From an uncultured Clostridia bacterium (GTDB lineage: Bacteria > Bacillota_A > Clostridia > Oscillospirales > Oscillospiraceae): DNA of 24,244 bases. Shown in pieces: positions 1-6,420 of this stretch (the first letter of the stretch is position 1; each line of letters starts with the position of its first letter). Where the stretch lies: contig CAMKAP010000004.1 of the NCBI GenBank assembly GCA_946410505.1, positions 1 to 24,244 of the forward strand, in the 5' to 3' direction. The notes below the pieces were generated by a model that was given only the letters and a program-made list of their open reading frames with translations, was not told the origin of the DNA and ran no database searches. The translations under genes were made by a program, and so were the position numbers.

Positions 1-162
1 CGGTTTCTGGCTCGTTATCGCTGCAACGATAACTGTTGAGCTATACATATTGCCCGTGTTATTCTGAATAATGACGGCGGGACGGTAGCCCATTTGCTCC
101 GATCCCAACCCTATACCAAAATCGGTGAAGTACATATCACCGCGATAATATGTTTTGTTCAT
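1..162 (-). CDS. mazF: MazF/PemK-family toxin, N-terminal part (runs off window)
   Basis: The 54 visible codons begin at an ATG preceded by an AAGGGGG ribosome-binding site and read through to the window edge without a stop. The protein has the MazF/PemK start: a GD-x-Y/F strand near residues 8-11, then [18 protein letters not shown] (about 18-35), then a TVIVAAITS strand (about 43-51). In the family, GSEQ-x-G-x-RP is the conserved loop of sequence-specific endoribonucleases that cleave mRNA and inhibit growth. No antitoxin gene is seen immediately upstream; instead there is an intrinsic-terminator-like hairpin and a structured RNA-like segment. The antitoxin could lie downstream, outside the window, or be encoded elsewhere. 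Family assignment is fairly sure; activity is not testable because the C-terminal half is missing. Confidence 0.82.
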   Translation of the reverse strand, partial: MNKTYYRGDMYFTDFGIGLGSEQMGYRPAVIIQNNTGNMYSSTVIVAAITSQKP

Positions 163-187
163 GGTGTTTGCCCCCTTAAAAAGATAA

Positions 188-206
188 AGACGGTCAAAAG
201 CCGTCT
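188..206 (-). terminator. Intrinsic-terminator-like hairpin upstream of mazF
   Basis: On the minus strand a 6-bp stem AGACGG/CCGTCT with a 7-base loop is followed by TTATCTTTTT, about 20 bases before the mazF ribosome-binding site. It would end or attenuate a transcript entering from the right, so mazF would depend on read-through. Confidence 0.5.
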
Positions 207-214
207 ATGTAAAG

Positions 215-290
215 GCCGGGCGCGGGACAGCATGGTTTTGAGACGATATAGACATACCTCGCCCTTGGCATTTGCTGTCCGTTGTCCGGC
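215..290 (-). ncRNA. Possible structured RNA upstream of the terminator and mazF
   Basis: The minus strand can fold into a long stem: outer GCCGG/CCGGC (286-290 with 215-219) and inner GGACAGCA/TGCTGTCC (273-280 with 225-232). Five-base internal loops separate the two helices, and a 40-base apical region caps them. A terminator-like hairpin follows directly. No open frame of note covers it on the minus strand. I do not recognise a known riboswitch or RNA family; it could be a small RNA, a leader of mazF, or chance folding. Confidence 0.3.
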
Positions 291-310
291 AGTTTTATTT
301 TCAAGCAAGC

Positions 311-571
311 CTATTTGTCCTCGGCACCCCGGCCTGCTTTTGGGAAGTCATCAAACGGCTGGCGGTGCACCAGCTCCACGGGAATCTAACCCCCGGCAGG
401 ATCGCTGTCGGCTGCCCTCATTGCCTGTGACGCCTCACGCACGGAAACGCGCTGCACGCTCGGACTGTGACTGGGCAGGAGTATCTTTGACCCCATAGCC
501 TTTCGTGGCCGCGCCGGTGACCATCCGACGCTCATAGCAGACTGTTTCCGCTCCCTGCGGCGGATGTGCAA
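311..571 (-). pseudogene. Interrupted coding-like fragment, unrecognised
   Basis: An open minus-strand frame with a possible TTG start at 571 ends at a TAG (386-388). The same frame then continues for 24 sense-like codons (ending FDDFPKAGRGAEDK) to a second TAG at 311-313. A neighbouring frame also reads protein-like (YERRMVTGAATKGYG near 480-540) before a TGA. No start with a good ribosome-binding site fits any of these frames. The picture is of a decayed or frameshifted gene, or of chance open frames in GC-rich DNA. The rest of 291-725 holds no gene I can support. Confidence 0.25.
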
Positions 572-725
572 GCCGAAAACAAGAAAAAGTGATTCTTCGC
601 TGCCTACACCCTCCTCAGATCATGGCGCAGTCGCTATACTGGCTCATGCTCTCGCAACAGCTATGGGAATGTGCTTGATGAATGGGTATTCTGTTGTCAA
701 AGGTCAAACCCATTCACCGCAAAAC

Positions 726-768
726 GGAAAACAGGTGAAAGGCTTTCCGTTGCCTCTCACCTGTTTCC
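726..768 (-). terminator. Terminator for the sigma-like gene
   Basis: A long, nearly perfect stem (GGAAACAGGTGA-type arm against its complement, one mismatch and one bulge, 8-base loop) begins 26 bp after the stop of the sigma-like gene. On the minus strand it is followed by GTTTT after a TTTTCC arm. Confidence 0.6.
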
Positions 769-794
769 TAACTAATCAGGGAAAATGTACCCCC

Positions 795-1301
795 TTATTT
801 CAGAATTTTTTTCAGATTGTCAATTGCCGACAATATTGACCGCCGCGCGGCGGGATAGCTGCACTTTTCAATTTCCGCGATCTGCTCATAAGTCATATCA
901 CAAAAATAGTAGAGTATCAGCCTACGGCGCTGGATCTCCGGTAGATGCCGGATCGCCCTATGTAATTCCTCGCACTCAATCTTAAAATTCACAATCGCTT
1001 CAATGGGCTGAGGTGCTTCAAATGCGCGTTCATTCAATGATGCCTCGGTTAGCTCTGAGTGCTCGTAATGATTGTCCACTTCGTTTAAGTACGATATATC
1101 CTCCAGCTCAAAGCCGTCCAGCATATCAAAAAGCGGCTTTTCAATCTCCATACAATGCTCTACACCTTGTCCATCCTTAAAGCGAATGTAATAACGAGCC
1201 GTTGGAGTATCCATACCAACCGAAAGCAGTTCATAGGGATTGTCTTTGTCTTTGCGCCTCTTGGGGCGCTTATCATATTGATTTGGATGCTTGCCATCCA
1301 T
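795..1301 (-). CDS. Sigma-70 region 4-like protein of a conjugative element
   Basis: A 168-aa protein. The C-terminal half (about 110-165) has a sigma region 4 layout: a helix with HLPEIQRRRLILYYF, then MTYEQIAEIEKCSYPAARRS as the helix-turn-helix, then an amphipathic end. No region 2 is present, so it resembles the short sigma-like regulators often carried by Tn916/Tn1549-type elements rather than a full sigma factor. The N-terminal part is charged and unrecognised. The ATG at 1301 lies 9 bases from a strong GGAGG (1311-1315) that is buried in a hairpin, suggesting translational control. It is divergent from the XRE regulator, with which it shares a 303-bp control region, and a terminator hairpin follows. 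A role in controlling element genes is inferred from context. Confidence 0.75.
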   Translation of the reverse strand: MDGKHPNQYDKRPKRRKDKDNPYELLSVGMDTPTARYYIRFKDGQGVEHCMEIEKPLFDMLDGFELEDISYLNEVDNHYEHSELTEASLNERAFEAPQPIEAIVNFKIECEELHRAIRHLPEIQRRRLILYYFCDMTYEQIAEIEKCSYPAARRSILSAIDNLKKILK

Positions 1302-1310
1302 TTTCTTTTA

Positions 1311-1345
1311 CCTCCGATCTGTTTTTTGAAAATCAGATCGAGAGG
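1311..1345 (-). promoter_or_regulatory. Hairpin sequestering the sigma-gene Shine-Dalgarno
   Basis: On the minus strand CCTC-T-CGATCTG pairs with CAGATCGGAGG: 11 base pairs, one bulge and a 12-base loop. The GGAGG ribosome-binding site of the sigma-like gene forms the 3' foot of the stem. No U-run follows, so this is not a terminator. It could act as a translational switch or thermosensor-like element. Confidence 0.55.
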
Positions 1346-1399
1346 GCGGAGAACGGCAAGCAAGCCTTATTTGATTACATGGGGAACAGAAGATTACAG

Positions 1400-1413
1400 T
1401 GTATTGCGATACA
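1400..1413. promoter_or_regulatory. Dyad operator copy 1
   Basis: TGTATTGCGATACA is a dyad with 5-bp arms TGTAT/ATACA and a 4-base centre. A near-identical dyad lies exactly 120 bp away. Its place between the XRE and sigma-like genes suggests a binding site for the XRE regulator. Confidence 0.5.
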
Positions 1414-1454
1414 TCTGTGATGATGGGGTATGTCCGTGCATAACATTGAAATTC

Positions 1455-1488
1455 ATGTGCGGCGAATACTCACCGCAAAGCTGCACAT
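1455..1488. other. Nested inverted repeat in the XRE/sigma intergenic region
   Basis: Outer arms ATGTGC/GCACAT (1455-1460, 1483-1488) enclose inner arms GCGG/CCGC (1459-1462, 1473-1476). It lies midway between the two dyad operators. Function unknown; it may be a regulator site or a structured 5' leader. Confidence 0.3.
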
Positions 1489-1519
1489 TCATGTCTTACT
1501 TCCTCATACATATATTTCA

Positions 1520-1533
1520 TGTATCTCAATACA
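1520..1533. promoter_or_regulatory. Dyad operator copy 2
   Basis: TGTATCTCAATACA shares the TGTAT-N4-ATACA dyad with copy 1. Read on the opposite strand it matches copy 1 over 16 bases (GTGTATTG-x-GATACAT) with one difference. It lies about 70 bp upstream of the XRE gene and overlaps a further ATACAT/ATGTAT inverted repeat (1506-1524). Confidence 0.5.
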
Positions 1534-1604
1534 CTCAATAGATGAAACAGCGCGAATTTTGCTGAAAGGACAGGTATTGTAGAATATGCGAGAGGTGAAT
1601 TGTG

Positions 1605-1955
1605 ATGAAAGAATACTCTCGTTCTTTAGGCGATGCCGTAAAACGTGCCCGTGGTGCATCGGGGCTCACCCAGCGGGAAGTTGCCGACAAAATGGATAAG
1701 GATGTTCGCACGGTATTGAACATTGAAAACTACAAGGGTAATCCTAAACTGGAGGTCTTATATCCTTTAGTTCGTGCTCTCAATATGGACTCGCGGGAAA
1801 TTTTCTATCCAAATATGCAGCGGGAATCCCCAGCACTCCGGCAATTACGCCTGTTGGTGGAAGATTGCAGCGAAGAAGAAGCCCTTGCTGTGATCCCAGT
1901 CTTTCAGTCTGTCCTTAACGCGCTCCGCACGAAAGGCGGGACAGAGATTAAATAA
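1605..1955 (+). CDS. XRE-family helix-turn-helix regulator
   Basis: A 116-aa protein starting at the ATG 9 bases after GAGG; an in-frame GTG three bases earlier is possible. Residues about 8-62 form an HTH_3/Cro-CI fold: LGDAVKRARGASGLTQREVADKM, then the recognition helix around DVRTVLNIEN, then a YPLVRALNMDSREIFYP end typical of the family. The acidic C-terminal 45 residues may be a dimerisation or inducer part. It is the only confident plus-strand gene, divergent from the sigma-like gene and convergent with the KTR gene. Two matching dyads in its upstream region suggest autoregulation, inferred from position. In related elements such a regulator controls excision or transfer genes; that role is not shown here. 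Confidence 0.85.
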   Translation: MKEYSRSLGDAVKRARGASGLTQREVADKMDKDVRTVLNIENYKGNPKLEVLYPLVRALNMDSREIFYPNMQRESPALRQLRLLVEDCSEEEALAVIPVFQSVLNALRTKGGTEIK

Positions 1956-1958
1956 AAT

Positions 1959-1991
1959 GAGCCAGCTCCACCAAAATCGGGGAGCTGGCTC
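1959..1991 (-). terminator. Terminator between convergent XRE and KTR genes
   Basis: A perfect 11-bp stem GAGCCAGCTCC/GGAGCTGGCTC with an 11-base loop starts 3 bp after the XRE stop and ends 4 bp from the KTR stop. The T-rich tail (ATTTTATTT) is on the minus strand, so it mainly serves the KTR gene; the stem may also stop plus-strand transcripts. Confidence 0.75.
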
Positions 1992-1995
1992 TGCG

Positions 1996-2181
1996 TTACA
2001 CGTCTGGCTCTTCGCTCAATACCATCTTCAGCTTTACTACGTTAATTCGAGTTTCTTTTTTACACTTGGGGCAATACAGTGGAAACTTCACAAGAACTGT
2101 ATCCGCGTTGACCTTTGTTCGCGTTCTGTTTCCACAGATCGGGCAAGGTATCCAGCGGGAATCTGAGTTGTTTTGAGTCAT
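1996..2181 (-). CDS. Cysteine-rich KTR-type zinc-ribbon protein
   Basis: A 61-aa protein with two cysteine pairs, CPIC (13-16) and CPKC (37-40), separated by NRTRTKVNADTVLVKFPLY. This is the layout of the 'cysteine-rich KTR domain' proteins that accompany Tn916/Tn1549-type elements. The cysteines most likely bind one zinc. The biochemical role of the family is unknown to me. Its ATG is preceded by an AGAGGAA ribosome-binding site. It lies downstream, on the same strand, of the cargo operon, and no convincing terminator separates them, so some read-through from the ABC/CARDB unit is possible. Confidence 0.85.
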   Translation of the reverse strand: MTQNNSDSRWIPCPICGNRTRTKVNADTVLVKFPLYCPKCKKETRINVVKLKMVLSEEPDV

Positions 2182-2297
2182 TGTTTTTCCTCTTGGTGTT
2201 TTAATAGCTCTGCGTCAATGCGTCTGGCTTATGAACATGTTAAACTATTCTTCAGACAACGCGCCAAGCTACGCTGCCATAATGCGTTCTGTCTTGT

Positions 2298-2327
2298 ATT
2301 TTAGCAGAGTGCCTTTTTGGCAGACAA
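2298..2327 (-). promoter_or_regulatory. Possible promoter of the KTR gene
   Basis: On the minus strand TTGTCT (2322-2327) and TAAAAT (2298-2303) are separated by 18 bases, about 115 bp before the KTR start codon. The spacer contains a small TGCC/GGCA hairpin. Otherwise 2182-2365 shows no gene. Confidence 0.3.
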
Positions 2328-2365
2328 TCAGAAAGTAGCTTTTTATTTTGCGCGCATAAACTATT

Positions 2366-3967
2366 TCACCTCATCTTCATCATTCTACTGAACCTCGCGG
2401 TCACGATGATTGAAGTCGTAATTGCAATTACCGCGAAGGCGACGAGGGCGCTGATCCACCATTGCGAGGCGGCTTTCTTCTCCTCCTCGGATTCTCCGCT
2501 CTCTTCTTTTGGAGCGAGGATCTCGGAGGAAAACTTCGTCTCGATGCTTTGCTTCACACCGTCGTCATCGGTATAGGTGATCTTGCAGACGCCGTCAGTC
2601 TTTCCGTAATCCCCAACACCGCCTGTCATACTGAGCGTACCGACATAAACCTCGATACTTCCGCTGCCGGTTTGCCCGGGAGGAAGATCCCCGAAGAACG
2701 CGGAGGATTTGGGAATCATCCCGCCGCCGTTTATCGTCACGGTAACATTGTGCAGGGTGCTCTTTCCGGTGTTATAGGCTATGACCGAGACGGGCACGGT
2801 CTCTCCGGCTGTCACCTGCTTGGGAAAGAGGATCGGATCGGTCGCGGCCTCGGCCGGTTGGGTGACACGGATCGAAAAGTTCCGGCTTTCTGAAAATGAT
2901 CCTCCGTAGATGTCGATGTAATCCAGCTTGATAAAAAACGATTGGTTTCCAGCAAGCACATCTTTTGTAGTCTTCATTTCAAAGGATGCGGCTTTGCTCT
3001 CGCCCCGATTGATTTCGCCGAGATTGATCATGTTATTCGTCTCCACCGGCAAGATCTCGCTGTTGGCACTGCCAAAGGAGAGCAGGACGTTTCTTGCCTG
3101 CAGATTTCCGATGTTCTCGATCTCCACAGAAACAGTAAATGTTTCCTCGCCGCCAACGGTCCCCGGCTCGATTTCGCAGGATTTGATAAACAGCTGCGGC
3201 GCCGTCACGGTTTGCCTTCCGCCGCCTCCGCCTGTGCTGGCGCTGGGCGGATTGCTCCCGTCCGTGATTGTCACATACAGCGTGAAGTCCTGCTGTGCCT
3301 GACCGCCGCGGCTGTCCAGATATTTCGCAGTTAATATGACCGGGTATGTGCCGTTGATGCGGCTGCCGGACAGCGGGACGGCAAAGGCAAAGACGTAAAC
3401 GCCATCCTCCGGCGAGACGGTTTTGGAATAATTCCCGAATACAAAAGGACTGCTCGAAGGCGAACCGAGATTCAAAGTCACGGTCACTTTCTCGTCATAA
3501 GTCTCTCCCAACAGCGGCAGCGTGAGATAAGCGAAGCCATTCTCTACCACGGGCACATAACCCTGCTCGTAGGTGAAATCCATATTCTCATACAGATGCT
3601 TGTCATCTATAATGAGCTGATCCACAATGACAAGTGGCTCCGGGGTTTCCTCCGGTGCGGGTGTTTCTTCCGGTTGTGCAGTTGCCGTCGGTTCCGGGGC
3701 AGGGGTATCCTCCGGAGCTGGAGTATCCTCCGGGGCAGAGGTCTCCTCCAGCGCAGGGGCCTCTTCGGCAGCAGGTGCTTCCTCCGGCGCAGAGGTTTCA
3801 GACGGATCTTCGCTCAACTCTGGAGAACTGAGTACGACTTCAATATCCGGTGTTTCTTCCGGGCTGGCTTCCGTTTCATCGCCTGCCTCCAAGTCGGAGG
3901 CAAGCGCAAAGGTAGGAAGCGCTGAGAGCAGCATCAGCGCCAGCAAGAGCGCAAGGATTCTTTTCAT
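2366..3967 (-). CDS. Secreted, membrane-anchored CARDB/NEW3-like protein
   Basis: A 533-aa protein starting at the ATG that overlaps the ATPase stop (ATGA). It has a signal peptide (MKRILALLLALMLLSALPTFALA), then an acidic Pro/Glu/Thr-rich stalk (about 28-113) with repeated APEDTP and PEETP units. Two or more beta-rich domains follow; the segments around SCEIEPGTVGGEETFTVSVE and FPKQVTAGETVPVSVIAYN resemble CARDB/NEW3 (COG1361) domains. The end is a single membrane helix (about 504-524, WWISALVAFAVIAITTSII) with a basic tail, and there is no LPxTG. It should project from the membrane outward through the wall. As the last gene of the ABC-transporter unit, it may capture a substrate or act as an extracytoplasmic partner of the permeases; that is inference. 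Confidence 0.75.
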   Translation of the reverse strand: MKRILALLLALMLLSALPTFALASDLEAGDETEASPEETPDIEVVLSSPELSEDPSETSAPEEAPAAEEAPALEETSAPEDTPAPEDTPAPEPTATAQPEETPAPEETPEPLVIVDQLIIDDKHLYENMDFTYEQGYVPVVENGFAYLTLPLLGETYDEKVTVTLNLGSPSSSPFVFGNYSKTVSPEDGVYVFAFAVPLSGSRINGTYPVILTAKYLDSRGGQAQQDFTLYVTITDGSNPPSASTGGGGGRQTVTAPQLFIKSCEIEPGTVGGEETFTVSVEIENIGNLQARNVLLSFGSANSEILPVETNNMINLGEINRGESKAASFEMKTTKDVLAGNQSFFIKLDYIDIYGGSFSESRNFSIRVTQPAEAATDPILFPKQVTAGETVPVSVIAYNTGKSTLHNVTVTINGGGMIPKSSAFFGDLPPGQTGSGSIEVYVGTLSMTGGVGDYGKTDGVCKITYTDDDGVKQSIETKFSSEILAPKEESGESEEEKKAASQWWISALVAFAVIAITTSIIVTARFSRMMKMR

Positions 3968-4623
3968 ATTGCTTCCTCCCTTATCATTTTCATCACGCCC
4001 GCGTCCATCTCGCACACGGTATCACAGAGTTCGTCAATATCCATCTGATTGTGGCTGACCAGCAGAATTGTCTTGCCCTCCGTTTTCAAGCTCTTGATGA
4101 GCTTTCGCATATCTAAAACGCCCTGCTTGTCCAGCCCGTTGAAGGGCTCGTCCAGAATGAGCAACGAAGGATCTTCCATGATCGCCTGCGCGATGCCGAG
4201 CCGCTGACGCATCCCCAAGCTGTACTTGCCCACAGGCTTTTTCATGTTCGGGTCAAGCCCGACGCGCCGGATCGAATCCGCGATCTCCCGCAGGCCGATC
4301 TTGCCCCGCAGAGAGGCCAGCAGCTCCAGATTCTTGATTCCGGTCAGCCCCGGCAGAAAGCCCGGTGTCTCGATGATAATGCCGAGATCGGGCGGAAAAT
4401 CCATATCCCGGCCCACCACTTTGCCGTTTACCGAGACCTCGCCCTCAGTGGGGAACAGAAAGCCGCAGATACATTTCATCAGCACCGTCTTTCCGCTGCC
4501 GTTGTTGCCCACGATGCCGTGGATCTGCCCCGGCGCAAAGTCGCGGCTGACGCTGTGTAAAACTCTCTCTTGTCCGAAGTCCTTGGAGACATTATGAACA
4601 CGAATCACAGGTTCATTTTTCAT
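3964..4623 (-). CDS. ABC transporter ATP-binding protein
   Basis: A 219-aa nucleotide-binding domain. Walker A is GNNGSGKT (39-46), the signature is YSLGMRQRLGIA (134-145, SLGMR in place of LSGGQ), Walker B is LLILDEP (154-160) and the H-loop is H191. The Q-loop position carries IIIETPGF, with Glu instead of Gln, as is common in ATPases paired with ABC-2 permeases such as bacitracin or lantibiotic exporters. It should power export or membrane-extraction by the two upstream permeases. ATG/stop overlaps of 4 bp on both sides indicate translational coupling. At 219 residues it is a bare domain without the C-terminal extension of BcrA-like ATPases. Substrate unknown. Confidence 0.93.
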   Translation of the reverse strand: MKNEPVIRVHNVSKDFGQERVLHSVSRDFAPGQIHGIVGNNGSGKTVLMKCICGFLFPTEGEVSVNGKVVGRDMDFPPDLGIIIETPGFLPGLTGIKNLELLASLRGKIGLREIADSIRRVGLDPNMKKPVGKYSLGMRQRLGIAQAIMEDPSLLILDEPFNGLDKQGVLDMRKLIKSLKTEGKTILLVSHNQMDIDELCDTVCEMDAGVMKMIREEAI

Positions 4624-5519
4624 GTGCCGCCCTCCGTTCCGGTAAAACTGAAGTTATACCGCCGCACCGCGTGCAGCGAGAGCAAGAAAAGCAGGGCGAT
4701 CAGCGCAAGGAAGATCGCCACCGTCTGCCAGAGCTTTGGCAGCAGATCATAGCCGAAGTTGTGCATGTGATAGGTGGCCTGGTTCAGCAGCGAGAGCCAG
4801 CCCACCGCCACATTGGCCTTGTACATCCATTCATCCGGGATCTGAAAGATCGTTTGAATTGTCTTGGGGTTTAGGAGAAAGCCATAGAGCGAGAAGCCCA
4901 GCACGCCGATTACGCCGCCGAGCTGCCCAAAGCGGAGATTAAAGAGCAGCATGAGGAACATCAGCAGCAGAGTGTATAGGAGCATCAGCGCGAAGATCCA
5001 CGCGGTGCAGGCGTAGGGCAGGCTCAGCTCCAGCGTTTTCACCAGTGCCGGGAGCGCCACGGCCTGCCCCGCACCAGAATAGCCGAGAATGGCCGCGGTC
5101 TCCGACCATTGGTTGCCGGGAAAGCTGCGGGACTGGCAGATAAACGAGGTGGACAAGAGCACGAACAACAGATACACCGTGGTCGCCGCGACGATGTAGA
5201 GCGCCTGCCCCAGCACCCAGGTCTTACGGTCGATGCGCAGCAGCATAAAGGGGGTTCCCGCGCTGATAAAGGGCATATCCGCAAACAGCAGGATCAGCAG
5301 CAGGGAGGACAGCAAAATCGAGTTTGCGTCTCCGAAGGTCCAGATGAAGGGCTCGAGGATCTGCATGATGCTGCCGTAAGTCCGCGAAAAGCGCACGGCC
5401 TTGTCCGAGAGAAGAAAGCACAGGATAAAGGCCAGGCAGAAGCAAAGGACAATCCTTGGATTGCGCCTCCATTGCCGGAAGTTGTATGCGGCAACGGCGA
5501 TGGTCTGACGCAGTTTCAT
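4620..5519 (-). CDS. ABC-2-type permease, second of two
   Basis: A 299-aa integral membrane protein starting at the ATG that overlaps the preceding permease stop (ATGA). A frame extension upstream only shadows that permease. Hydrophobic segments lie near 25-38, 68-80, 100-120, 165-190, 195-220 and 265-290, with a soluble stretch around 225-255. The N-terminus (LRQTIAVAAYNFRQWRRNP) is a typical cytoplasmic lead-in of ABC-2 permeases. It is expected to form a heterodimeric channel with the upstream permease and to be powered by the downstream ATPase. No family name beyond ABC-2-like can be given from sequence alone. Confidence 0.8.
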   Translation of the reverse strand: MKLRQTIAVAAYNFRQWRRNPRIVLCFCLAFILCFLLSDKAVRFSRTYGSIMQILEPFIWTFGDANSILLSSLLLILLFADMPFISAGTPFMLLRIDRKTWVLGQALYIVAATTVYLLFVLLSTSFICQSRSFPGNQWSETAAILGYSGAGQAVALPALVKTLELSLPYACTAWIFALMLLYTLLLMFLMLLFNLRFGQLGGVIGVLGFSLYGFLLNPKTIQTIFQIPDEWMYKANVAVGWLSLLNQATYHMHNFGYDLLPKLWQTVAIFLALIALLFLLSLHAVRRYNFSFTGTEGGT

Positions 5520-6280
5520 AGCTGCCGAAGCCTCCTTCCTGCGGCGACGAAAAAGCCGAGCTCGGCCAAAACGGTGAGCTCTCCCACCAAAAGAAGCACG
5601 CCGGTGACGCCAAACTGCCAGTGTGCGGAGGGCGCGATCCACTCCTTGGGATAGAGGATAAACAAGTCCGGCAAGTAGCGCTCGTGCAGGATGATGAGCA
5701 CATAGTAGAGGACAAAGGGCGAGGCATAGGCCATGTACTTGCTGCCTGTCACGGTACCAAGCAACAGCCCGACGGCGGACCACAGCGCCCCGGAGCAGGC
5801 CATCAGCTCCAGCGTCTGGCGCAGCTCACGGATGAGCTTCCCGATCAGAGCGGGATCGGTGGGTGCCCGCTCCAGCGGAAGAAACAGCAGCACCGCGACC
5901 GCGTAGGCGAGAAACACGCCGAGGCAGAGCGCCAGTGCCCCGGAGAGCAGGCAACCGGTGATCCGGCCAAGCAAGTACCCTGTCGGGGTGGTCCGCGGCA
6001 GGTATTCCTTGAGAAATCCGCTTTTCAGGTCGTCCAGAAAAACCGCCGTAAAGGGCAGTGCGGCCAGAAGCGGCAGTGCCAATGTCATGCCTTCAGAACC
6101 CAGCGCTGATGTGATAAAGTCATGGTGGTAGCCGAAGACCAGGAGCGTTTCGCTGCGGAACGCAGTGACGATAGCCTTGATGGAGGAGAGGAAGATCACT
6201 GCCACCGTGCCGCAGAGCGAAAGCAGGAAGCCGCGCCCGCTTAGCGCCTGCCGGATGCTTGAGTAAAGTACACGCAGCAT
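5516..6280 (-). CDS. ABC-2-type permease, first of two
   Basis: A 254-aa protein with about six membrane segments (near 18-36, 68-85, 104-135, 165-180, 185-200, 225-245). The chosen ATG lies 7 bases after a GAGGGGGAG ribosome-binding site and 33 bases from the -10 box of an upstream promoter. The longer in-frame opening would begin upstream of the predicted transcript start. A FLKEYLPRTTPTGYLLGR stretch between segments 2 and 3 is typical of the cytoplasmic coupling loop of ABC-2 permeases. It is the first gene of a four-gene unit (permease, permease, ATPase, CARDB-like protein), with 4-bp overlaps throughout. Confidence 0.8.
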   Translation of the reverse strand: MLRVLYSSIRQALSGRGFLLSLCGTVAVIFLSSIKAIVTAFRSETLLVFGYHHDFITSALGSEGMTLALPLLAALPFTAVFLDDLKSGFLKEYLPRTTPTGYLLGRITGCLLSGALALCLGVFLAYAVAVLLFLPLERAPTDPALIGKLIRELRQTLELMACSGALWSAVGLLLGTVTGSKYMAYASPFVLYYVLIILHERYLPDLFILYPKEWIAPSAHWQFGVTGVLLLVGELTVLAELGFFVAAGRRLRQL

Positions 6281-6312
6281 GGAATCTCCCCCTCTTTCTT
6301 CAATCTGCCGAT

Positions 6313-6367
6313 ATTGTAGGCTGTGCAAGCGGAATTGTCGTTACCGAAACATTACCGAATTATTACC
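6313..6367 (-). promoter_or_regulatory. Regulated promoter P3 (permease-ATPase unit)
   Basis: Minus-strand boxes GGTAAT (6362-6367), GGTAAT (6351-6356) and GGTAAC (6340-6345) lie exactly 11 bp apart. After a 21-bp gap comes the -10 hexamer TACAAT (6313-6318). No good -35 is present; the proximal box covers that position. This is the classic arrangement for activation by an OmpR-family regulator. Confidence 0.7.
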
Positions 6368-6378
6368 GTTGCACAGGC

Positions 6379-6412
6379 AAGAAAAAAGCGCGGCTGCCCG
6401 CGCTTTTTTCTT
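6379..6412 (-). terminator. Terminator after the lipoprotein pair
   Basis: A perfect 15-bp stem (AAGAAAAAAGCGCGG and its complement) with a 4-base loop starts 8 bp after the lipoprotein stop. The arms supply an A-run and a T-run on either strand. It separates the lipoprotein unit from the permease promoter. Confidence 0.9.
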
Positions 6413-6420
6413 GTATGAAC

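Noticed and set aside
181..300. Type III toxin-antitoxin RNA (ToxI-like) for the MazF-fold toxin
   Set aside because: No tandem repeats of the antitoxin type are visible and the toxin matches ordinary PemK/MazF; kept only as a speculative idea in the findings.
94..498. Plus-strand open frame across the mazF start and the structured segment
   Set aside because: It has no ribosome-binding site or recognisable motif, and it is antisense to the mazF start, the terminator and the stem.
564..839. Plus-strand 91-codon frame to the right of the interrupted fragment
   Set aside because: It runs through the terminator hairpin and into the sigma-like gene end; composition is not protein-like beyond a short hydrophobic stretch.
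1155..1541. Plus-strand frame in the sigma/XRE control region
   Set aside because: It overlaps the sigma-like gene antisense and covers the dyads and hairpins; there is no start signal.
2305..2330. TGCC/GGCA hairpin as a terminator of the CARDB-like gene
   Set aside because: Only 4-5 bp stem and no T-run on the minus strand; it falls inside a possible promoter spacer instead.
4620..6280. Permeases as lantibiotic immunity LanE/LanG or as FtsX-like BceB
   Set aside because: Sizes and pairing are compatible with LanEG-type ABC-2 permeases but no diagnostic motif is seen, and BceB would be about 600 residues or more; only the general ABC-2-like call is kept.
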